NCBI GenBank assembly: GCA_025766275.1
Contig: JAFKAC010000085.1
Span: 62,001 to 126,000 of the forward strand
Direction: 5' to 3'
Source of the DNA: Lactarius indigo
Taxonomy: Eukaryota > Basidiomycota > Agaricomycetes > Russulales > Russulaceae
DNA length: 64,000 nucleotides
Shown here: positions 55,880-64,000 of the stretch, one piece after another
Layout of the letters: every line of letters starts with the position of its first letter
Position numbering within the stretch: the stretch's first letter is position 1
Notes under the pieces: generated by a model
Database searches by the model: none
The model's input: the letters and a program-made list of their open reading frames with translations, nothing else
What the model was told of the DNA's origin: nothing
Position numbers and translations under genes: made by a program

Positions 55880-56486
55880 AGAGTGGAAGGGCTTGACGGG
55901 CGGTGGCAGCTAGACATCAAACGAGAACGGGTTAAAGAAAGGTGGTGGTGGTGGTGGTGATGGAAAGAAAGGAAAAGAACGAAAAGCGCCGGCCTGCCCT
56001 GAGTGAGAGAGAAAACGAAAAGGGAACTGAAGACGGAAAGGAGCGCTCTGTCCGGATCACGATGAGAAACAGCGATCTTGACCTGTATACCGAGTGAAAA
56101 GCAGTTGAGATGAACAAAACGTTGCGAACGCCGAAAGCGACGAAGGCGAGAACGATGAGGACGGTGACAAGGACCGAGAGACAGACATCGACAAAGCCAC
56201 GCAACTGCACATCGTGGGATTTGTTATCTTTTTATGGAAATCGTGTCATGCCCTTCAATTCTTCAATCACAGTCGCAACAGACAATTGACAGGCTTATGT
56301 ACCATGGCTCAACTAAGACATTGGAGCCCTGCGTTCCTCTGTACTGTAAACCCACCTAGAGTGTATAAGCGGTGTATAGCATCCAGTTTCTTCCTCGGCG
56401 CTCGGGCTGGCTGGCTTGGAAACGGCTGGGATAAACGTCTTCTTTGTTGTTACCCAGACGAACGGCCACCATAACCCCACGTTGTT
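55880..56486. other. Upstream region of the serine-rich gene; no separate gene recognised
   Basis: A CACCACCAC tract lies at about 55,943–55,960. A 92-codon minus frame (55,932–56,210) has a hydrophobic start but no recognisable domain and may be 5' UTR. Confidence 0.4.
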
Positions 56487-57431
56487 ATGTCACAACCTAT
56501 TTTCTCCAATTTCCTACACACGCCTCGACTGCGTGAACATCGGACACCGTCGTCTATACTCAACGATGGTCAAACCTTTTCCGGCTTCCTTAAGCCCTCC
56601 TCTTCTCCTTTCCTCTCCTTTCTTACATGTCACTCAGGGGTTGTTGCCTCCTATATTGATCTTTATCACCGCATTGAACCCTCCGGAGCCTATTCGCTAC
56701 ATCCTGATTGGACACCTATAATAGAAGTAATATTACTTTTTGAGGGACTTCCATATCCTGTCTTGATCGACAAGTGAGTCTCACATTGCGTTCTAGTTAC
56801 TGCTTCTCTGTCAAACCTTTAGTTCGCTTTGAATACGCCCTACAATTAAATGCTTCCGCAGTCGGCAGCACGGCCCAGGCTGATCTTGCTGGTGATACTT
56901 TGACAGGTATGTTTTAATTGTCATACTGAGCGCTAGGACCAGCCGTTGTCTTGCTTTGGCACGGTAGGAGCAGCAGGGTTGTGCATCTTAGATTTTACAT
57001 TTTTTCTCAAGCATCTACCGCACGTTCGGCTGTTTTCATTTTCTTATCAATCTTCGCAGTCGATGTACCCTCTTCTACCTAAAATTTCACGACGCTCTTG
57101 GCGTCTGTCTCAGTTACTATCCAGAAGTCTGGGGGCATTAAGCGGCGACACTTCGGGTCTCCTTTCCTCATATTTTCAGCAACAACTCTGTCCACATACT
57201 GGCAAAACGACGGCTGGTGAGAACTTCCCCTGATCGGTGCATTTGGACTCAGATGACCGGGCGATCAAGGCGATGAACAGTGCCGGTTTATGCTGTGGTA
57301 TTGGCATCGGGTCCTCTCTGCCTCACGTTGCCGATCATCGCTCTGCACCTTTCTTCCACCACGACGATCGAGCTTACGGCAGGTACGTGTACTCTATCCT
57401 GAATGGGGCGCCTGCTCCTTCGAGTTATTGA
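56487..57431 (+). pseudogene. Possible remnant of an unrecognised multi-exon gene
   Basis: A frame of 96 codons (56,487–56,777) reads protein-like at its end (YSLHPDWTPIIEVILLFEG … VLIDK) and meets a GTGAGT donor. A short in-phase exon (VGSTAQADLAGDTLT) may follow at about 56,862–56,907. Further on, a 64-codon frame (57,237–57,431) contains AMNSAGLCCGIGIGSSLPH and ends NGAPAPSSY. The pieces could not be joined into one gene and no family was recognised. The Mutator-like element starts just downstream. Confidence 0.25.
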
Positions 57432-57456
57432 CCAGCACTCCCAGAGTGCGTCGAGC

Positions 57457-57624
57457 AGCTGGGCCACCTCACCCCCCCCCCTAACACGTCACCTGACACA
57501 TCACGTGACCTTTTTGGGACAAAAATACGTTACACAATTGTGTAATTCATTACATAATACACCATGAAAAATATTATGTGATCTAATATGAGTGAATACT
57601 GTTACACAATACGTCACAAGTAAA
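57457..57624 (+). repeat. MULE left terminal inverted repeat
   Basis: Matches the reverse complement of 62,377–62,542 up to CACAAGTAAA, then diverges. Contains ACACAATTGTGT and several TTACACAAT-like motifs that may bind transposase. Confidence 0.9.
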
Positions 57625-57694
57625 GAGCACGTGCACAAGGCACAGTAGTAAACAAAAAAACAGGCAGTAGTACGCGTCCCAATCCTTCATCCAA

Positions 57695-60600
57695 ATGCAG
57701 GCCAGTACAGGTGAAGATACAACTACACCACACCCCACTCAGTCTGAGAGCCAGTGCTCCCAGTCAAAGTGCAAAGCGAGCCTTCCAGTTGGCTACAAAT
57801 ACAAAACTTGTCAAAAATGCCGTGATATTAGCAAACACAGCATGCAAAAGAAGCGAAAAAGGAAAAACAGTGATGAAGGACCACCATGCCGACTAACAGA
57901 AGCCCCAAATTGTGGTAATGTGATGGAGGGGGACCCTGCAGATATTGACAGCGACACATCTGAAGACAAGGTGAGTGATCAATATCATACACCGCAATGC
58001 CCATACCTATTAAAACCTCTAGAGAAATGTGCCTATTGTGTTTCAGGATCACAAAGCAATCATGAAACAGCTAAGAAATGTGTTCAAGACGTCAGATCAT
58101 CTCTTTTTTCATGGATGCTATGACACACCTTCGGACCCATTAATCTCGGAGAGAGATTATGTCAAACAGACCGCATATGACATCTGGAAGGTTACAGGTT
58201 ACCGCTTTCAGTAAGTAAATCATAAATTAATAAAAGAAACATATGACCTACGCGAACAGGGTGAAAGACAATGCCACATTGGCAAATGGCCACAAAACAA
58301 GGCATTGGTGTTGCCAGGACAAGGACCGGAAGCAAAGAAGTCGCCCAAGCCAGAGAGTAGGTGCAAAGCACCGAGATACACTAGGCATGTGCCGCTACAA
58401 CTGCAAGAGCAAATTAAACATCTCATGTCGGACCAACTCAAGTCATGGAGAAAAGATACGCACCATTACTATATGGCTCAAACATCACATGAAGCATACA
58501 CCATACTATGATGTCGCATTACCCCTTGAAGCTGCAGAGATGATCCGAGAAGACCTAGAATGGACAACACCAAATGAGATGGTTAGAAAGATTCACGCAA
58601 CCTACCCAGCTGTGTCAGCAAAACAAGTCCATAAGGCATGGTCAACAATGAGCGAGACACTGTGGAAGAGGAATCCCGAACAGATACCATCAGCCAAAGC
58701 CCTGCTAAAGGAATACGGGAATGAGGTGGACCTACTCACTATTCCCACCATGGAGGGAGTCGAACAGGTGGCGTGGGTGATGAAAAAAATTGTGACGCCA
58801 CTGAGAGGAAAGATCGTCGAGATCGGGATTGATGCAACTTGTAAGCGTAACCAAACTGTTAGTGACATATGGCCTAACTGACAAAAATAGATAATACGAA
58901 CTCGAGACACCTTGAGCTGTACACAGTCCTTGGGGAATACGACAACACAGGCTTCCCTCTGTCATATTGCCTGCTAACGACAGCCTCATCCATAGAAGAA
59001 GGAAAACGCCTGAAAGCATTAGAAGTATGGGCCATGATCTTGCGCGATGAATACGGCATCAATCCTCGATTTGTTCACACCGATAAAGACATGGCAGAAA
59101 TAGGGGCAAGCCGGCGGACCTGGGCAGCAGCAAAACATCAGCTCTGCTGGTGGCACGTACGCGAAGCGATCAAAAGAAGGCTAAAGGGGAACCTACCTAC
59201 CTCGATCTATCACCCTCAGAGGGCCGCTCACGAGCACCCCTTTGTTGACCCCACCTTCAAACCGCACGGCCGCATAGACCCAGACGACACTGAGGGACAT
59301 GTTCCTGGGGAGGTCTATGTGAACGCGAATCCGATCTCCTATAATAACCCTAACTCAATCAAGCTCCGTATACCTGCCCTCATAAGCCAAAGTCCTGGGG
59401 CGTCGGAATCAATCATCACACCAACAGACAGATCACTGGCAAAGCCCCTTACAATTCGAATTCCTGCGCCATCAGCTATTCAAGAAACTGCATCAATCAC
59501 TGAGGACAATCCTGATGAAGAGTTAACAGGTGGACGTCACACCTTTTGTCCAGTGGAACACCGCGCAACTGTCATTGACATGATGGAACGCCATTTCTGC
59601 GCCCATCCACTCATCCCCGGCTACTCGACACCAACCCCCGAAGGGATTAAGGCCTGGGCAGTGAAGCAAATATATGAGTTTTGCCACCTCCAGGACTTGC
59701 CGAACTTATGGGCCTACCTCTGGGAGAATTGGTACCGGCGCGGTCGGTGGGAGCTTTGGGCACGATGTGGGGCCCCTGAAGAAATACCGCACCTAAAAAC
59801 AACAATGATGGTTGAGGCACAGTAAGTAAATTTGCACGGAAGCGTCAGGAGTTTGATACTCACCTCTCCCATAGTTGGCGGCATGTGAAGGAGGATTATC
59901 TCCACCACTTCAGCCTGCCACGTGTTGACCTGCTTGTATGGGTTATGGTCACGAAGCTGGCACCAAGATATTACCGAAAAATTGATGTCATGCTAAATGA
60001 CACCGGTCGCTTCCGAGAATTGCCCAAGTGGAGGGAAGAGTTCAAGGCTGTGTGGAAGAAAGCTGAGAAAACACCAATTACGATGCCAATGAACGACAAA
60101 TACAGACCCGACGTCAAGCGATTTGTTTGTACTTGCCCGCAATTTGTTGTCAGTCGCTTCCTAATTTGCAAGCACCTGGTACAATTATTTCACCCTGTCA
60201 ACCCGGTGTTCTTCTTGGAAGTAACAAGAAATCGGACTGTACCCTTCTGGTCCCACCCCACCCTCAGGCCACTAGCAATTTCCGAAGACAGTATTGACTC
60301 AGAGTTGGACAATCGCGCAGCAACAGGTGATGGCAATGATGACAAGGCACGTGCAGTAGGGGACAACATGCTGAATACTGCAGGGATTGAACTGGACGAC
60401 TCGGGATTTGAGTCTGACAACAACCAATTAGTTGATATCTGGGAAGGAAGGGGGGACGGTGAGAGAAAAACGTACGAGGAAGAAATGCGAGGTAACATAA
60501 GTCTTCTCCGGGAGTTCTGCGATGCCCTCGACTACCAGGTCCAATTTCAAGACCCACGCTTCCTCAGGACATTGGAGAAGGAGGGGGCCAGGCTTTTCAG

Positions 60601-60730
60601 ACTGGCGAGGAACTGTCTCAGCCGCGAAAAACGACTGAATTCGAGTCGGGCAGCCTCCCCAGCAACATGGGAACGTTCAACCGCGAATGCCCTCTTCTAC
60701 CGGTCACGCCCATGCCGTGATAGTGACTGA
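57695..60730 (+). CDS. MULE transposase with SWIM zinc finger
   Basis: Five exons join in phase to 843 residues: 57,695–57,970, 58,047–58,210, 58,260–58,840, 58,891–59,821 and 59,875–60,730, with 49–76-nt GT–AG introns. The N-terminus has a small Cys-containing region (KYKTCQKCRD) and a nuclear-signal-like basic run (KKRKRK). The catalytic MULE domain shows the first acid in EIGIDAT/YNTNSRHLEL (about 246, spanning intron 3), the second in FVHTDKDM (about 313), and the diagnostic CWWH (about 334–337). A SWIM finger follows at about 645–660 (CTCPQF … CKH). A Lys/Glu-rich tail ends the protein. Mutator transposases excise and reinsert the element by binding its inverted repeats. All frames are open, so the gene appears functional. 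The start ATG is 70 bp inside the left inverted repeat. Confidence 0.9.
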
Positions 60731-62376
60731 TATCGACCAAACACGATGTCAACACACCGCAAACATGACGCCCTCAAAATAGATTGTAGCGGTAAGTGAA
60801 AAGTTGTCTGTAGCGTGGCGTTGCGTTCCCATAACTCACGCCACAACAGCCATATATTCTCGCTTGCCCTTCCCCTTCGTTTCCTCTCACTTGGCCATTC
60901 TTTCTTTTATCGTTCACTCCAACTCATTCTGGCCAGTCACTGGCATGCCGATCTCTTAATGGACCCCTGTACATTTCTCCATTTCTTGGTAGCGGCACGT
61001 GTTGGCCGTTCTTCCACCTTCCCTTCCTTTCGTCGACTTCGTCCTCTATCACCGTCGATCGCTCGTCGTTGGTTTGCCAAGCGATTATCCCGCCCGCCTC
61101 GTCACACCTCTGACAGATCACCTCTACCACACTTACCGTACTTCCTGGACGCTGTAAGGATAGCTTGGGCTCTGGGCCCGAAATCGTTTATCTTCGGTCT
61201 TTACGGTCTCGGTCCGGCGTCGTGCGGCTTATCTGCCATATCAATCTCGCATTCGCACAGTGTCTCACCAGCACACACATTGCTGTCGATCACCACGCTT
61301 CGCCATCGCTCTCCCATCCTCACACTCCCTCCTTCTCTCTCTCCTCAACATCTCTATGACCCTTTCTTCGCATTGCAGATAGACGACAACGACGCCGATT
61401 CCCCGCAAGTCGGCACCCAGCCACTCGAAGACAGGCCGCGCGTCCTCGCGTCTCGTGTTGCTTTGTCCCCTGAGCCTTCCGGCCTCGTCGCGTCGCCATA
61501 TTTCTATTTTGTCAATGATTCCTTTCGTCATCGCTTCGCCTATCGAACACCTTGACCACGCCGCCGTTTGTCTCGGCAGAGCGTACCCGCCGTCGTCACC
61601 GGCCCCGTTCGTCGTAATCTCATTGTCTCGTATCGACCCCTTCGTCTCGTATCGGCCCCTTCGTCTCATCTCGTCGTTCGTACCTTACCATCCCATCTTG
61701 GTCCCAATCGTCTCTGCGCCTCGTTCGCCCCCGTATGCTACATCCTTTCCTCCTTTCCATCTCTCTTTTCTCCTACCTTACTTCTTACCTTACCCTTTTC
61801 TGTGGTAGCTACGGGTTCACCTGTATCTAAACCATATCTCTCTGCTTAATGGACGAGCACTCGGTCGCTTTAGTTTTCCTCTCTGTGTGTGTCCTGGAAG
61901 CCGGGCCGTACTGTCGGCACTCGAACGATCAAGTTCGCAAGTCAGTCTCGTCCCGCCTCGCCTCGCTCTCGTGCATTCTCGGGTCAACTCTCCTTGGCAG
62001 CAGAATCCTCGTTTCCGCTCTATGTTTCACGGTAACGCCGATGTCACTGCATCCTCTACTCACTGACTCACACCTTCAATGAGGCACTCATCACACGGCG
62101 TTTTTTCGCATCAAGTTTCGCATCCTGGTGTTTGGGGCAGACTTGGAGAGGGTTGAGACAACAGTAGGAGTGGCGACCGCTACTGGGAAGATGCGCGCGT
62201 GGTTATCGCTGCCACCAGGCACACTCACCAACGTGCTCGTCAAGGTGCTTGAAGCTGCCCGAGCACAATCGACTGCTCATAGAAAATCCAACTCCTACAG
62301 CACGGGACGGCATCCTCCACGCCGCTGCCAAGTCACCTCTCGCGACCATTTTTACTTGTGACTTTCTGTGACCGCT
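60731..62376. other. Non-transposase part of the MULE
   Basis: Strongly pyrimidine-rich on the + strand (CTCTC, TTCC runs). A plus-strand frame of 246 codons without an ATG start (60,815–61,555) and a 134-codon minus frame (61,265–61,669) show no domain. Such CT-rich sequence resembles fungal promoters and 5' UTRs, so it may be captured host DNA. TTTACTTGTGAC is repeated at 62,352 and 62,377 at the edge of the right repeat. Confidence 0.45.
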
Positions 62377-62542
62377 TTTACTTGTGACGTATTGTGTAAC
62401 AGTATTCACTCATATTAGATCACATAATATTTTTCATGGTGTATTATGTAATGAATTACACAATTGTGTAACGTATTTTTGTCCCAAAAAGTCACGTGAT
62501 GTGTCAGGTGACGTGTTAGGGGGGGGGGTGAGGTAGCCCTGC
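62377..62542 (-). repeat. MULE right terminal inverted repeat
   Basis: Reverse complement of the left repeat with few differences, mostly in the length of the C/G run. Confidence 0.9.
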
Positions 62543-62552
62543 TGCGTCGAGC

Positions 62553-63697
62553 GTGTCGCCACGGCAATTACGCACGTGACCATGGCCAGCCCGCGTCCCA
62601 GCAGGATATCGCTTGCCATCCTGCTCCAGGATGTGGGTTCTTGAGAATCAGCGTTTCGGATCCACTTACTGACCACATATTACACCTGAGTGTCCCCCTA
62701 CCGAGAGAGACAAAGCAATCAAACGAGGTGTGTAGTCATTCGAATCGATTATCGTACCGTTTATCCACGTGGGCAGCTAACATGACCGGATACTCACTCA
62801 AACTTCGCCATCGGCGTCTAGATAGTACTGTGCGCTCAACGTCGGCCTCGGAGTGGCCCTATCGGGGAAGTATGTGACGTATCCGCCCCGCACCAAACAC
62901 CGAGCGAGCCTGGTACCCACCATCTCATCCTCTCACCCTCCAGTTCTCTCCCACAATCTTGATCCTCGGAGGAACCTTCAAGTTGGCTCGGTTACATCCC
63001 ACTTCGCAGTCACGTGCGGCTCGGATGAACAACCCCAGCTCTTTCTTACTGCTGCGCGCGTGAATGCCTAACGGGTTCCTGCAGGAGTTGCATACGTTCA
63101 AGATGGAGCACCACACGTCTGACGAGCCCATCGAAGGATCCAGTCTCAAATACGAGAGCATGCTCGGCAACCCAGATGCGAACATGGCGCAGAGCGACCT
63201 CTAGACCAGCTGGATGCACCCCCGTTCGCGCTTGGCATTGTTGGCAATACCGACATGCTTGCGTCGTAAAGCCATGGTACGAGTGCAAGGACGTCGTTGG
63301 AGGTGCATTCATTGGACTAGGCCTGAGACCCACGACTCGACAGACTTTGCTGGGAGATAAATTCTTCCGCCGTATTCGTGGGGCATATGAAAAAATAGTA
63401 TTTTGTTGGTACCTTGCGTAATTGATAGGGCTTATCGTTGACACACTGAATGAAAACCCGTCGTGGGGACACAGTACTGTATGGACTACGCCTGCACTAT
63501 CCCCAAGGCTGAGGTCCTTAGGCCTGAGGATTTACAGCCGTTTTCATATCGATAGTCCGATTTTCGGAAAAGCTACTAGCGGGCTGAGTGAGCGGAGGTC
63601 AAGGATAACCAGTTATCTGAGATTCGATCGAAAAAAAATAAGGCTTATCTTTTTTTTTTTTCTTTTCCCCCCATCGCCCCACTTCCCATCACTGTCA
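62553..63697. other. Intergenic; no secure gene
   Basis: A small plus frame at 63,065–63,205 (MPNGFLQELHTFKMEHH … MAQSDL) and a 132-codon minus frame overlap; neither was recognised. CAGTACTGTATGGAC at about 63,472–63,486 may belong to the inverted repeat of the Tc1-like element that follows. Confidence 0.4.
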
Positions 63698-64000
63698 ATG
63701 CGCAATCGTCGTCACTTTTCTCAAGAAATCAAGGAGGTGGCCTTGCGCATGTCTCATCAAGGGGTATCTGATGCTGAGATAGAAGAGTATCTGGGCATCA
63801 GTGAGCGATCTATGAGACGGTTGAGGGCGACGTACCTTGCAACAGGTGAAGTGGTTCGGATACCAGTATGCCCAGGTCGGCCACGTCTCCTTGATGGTCT
63901 TGATTCACACGTTCGTTCTTTTCTTTTTGTTGCGACACCGCACTGACTATGGTCCTCAGTTTATTGAGGGCTGTATACTGCGGCAACCCGACATCTCACT
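63698..64000 (+). CDS. Tc1/mariner-like transposase, N-terminal part (cut by window edge)
   Basis: Exon 1 (63,698–63,910, 71 codons) begins MRNRRHFSQEIKEVALRM and continues SDAEIEEYLGISERSMRRLRATY, a helix-turn-helix DNA-binding domain. It ends with GRPRLLDGLDSH. A 49-nt intron (GTTCGT … CTCAG) leads to exon 2 at 63,960 (FIEGCILRQPDISL), which runs off the window. Length, exon boundary and motifs parallel the gene at 49,482–48,405, showing the same family. No damage in the visible part. The catalytic DD34E domain would follow. Confidence 0.75.

Larger units (their letters stand above)
57457..62542 (+). mobile_element. Mutator-like element (MULE), complete
   Basis: Terminal inverted repeats of about 166 bp (57,457–57,624 and 62,377–62,542) are nearly identical. 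They begin GCWGGGCYACCTCACC followed by a C-run. A 10-bp target duplication TGCGTCGAGC flanks the element (57,447–57,456; 62,543–62,552). Length is 5.1 kb. It contains an intact transposase gene in the left 3 kb and about 1.6 kb of other sequence on the right. Confidence 0.9.

Noticed and set aside
60815..61555. 246-codon plus-strand frame in the MULE
   Set aside because: Begins without ATG and reflects CT-rich composition; no domain. Kept only as a possible cargo region.
1..64000. CRISPR arrays, rRNA genes, telomere repeats
   Set aside because: No regularly spaced direct repeats, rRNA motifs or telomere-type tandem arrays were seen.

Overview
The window looks like a repeat-rich segment of a basidiomycete (probably Agaricomycete) nuclear genome. 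Genes are split by short GT–AG introns of about 45–80 bases. The families present (DUF6533 membrane proteins, Tnp2-type transposase, chromovirus, Crinkler-type effector, Tc1-like DD34E transposase, MULE transposase) are ones typical of mushroom-forming fungi. Everything here is read by eye, and family names come from motif recognition, not from a search.

Left part (1–24 kb): an integrase-core-domain gene runs off the left edge. It is followed by a decayed, intron-containing duplicate of YAE1 and then a local amplification of one multi-exon DUF6533-type membrane-protein gene: three + strand copies at 3.7, 9.9 and 14.0 kb, an internal fragment at 20.1 kb and an inverted copy at 21.4–23.3 kb. 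A six-exon Crinkler-like gene (ubiquitin-like header, nuclease-like middle, kinase C-terminus; 17.4–20.0 kb, minus strand) lies among these copies. A non-coding repeat (called R here) occurs at 16.5, 20.4 and 49.8 kb. A 136-bp foldback/MITE sits at 6.5 kb.

Middle (24–50 kb): a chain of nested transposons. A Tnp2/CACTA-type element (two + strand genes, 24.5–37.2 kb) is interrupted between its genes by a 6.7-kb Ty1/copia element (27,902–34,633; 5-bp target duplication CCTCA). Next to it, 26-bp inverted repeats flanked by TA at 37.58 and 49.78 kb appear to delimit one DNA transposon. Its two convergent genes are a 666-aa protein of unknown function and a Tc1-like DD34E transposase with one stop codon. 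A 7.9-kb Ty3/gypsy chromovirus (37,955–45,824; duplication GCACA; LTRs about 99% identical) is inserted in it. The chromovirus shows signs of Tf1-like self-priming and of –1 frameshifting, and the copia element has a half-tRNA(iMet) primer site.

Right part (50–64 kb): the functional-looking YAE1 gene (two exons) and a large serine-rich host gene of unknown function (52.3–55.9 kb, minus strand) are the only clear housekeeping-type genes. A complete Mutator-like element follows (57,457–62,542; inverted repeats of about 166 bp, 10-bp target duplication, intact five-exon 843-aa MULE/SWIM transposase). A second Tc1-like transposase runs off the right edge. Large stretches between these genes hold no reading frame that could be tied to a known gene.
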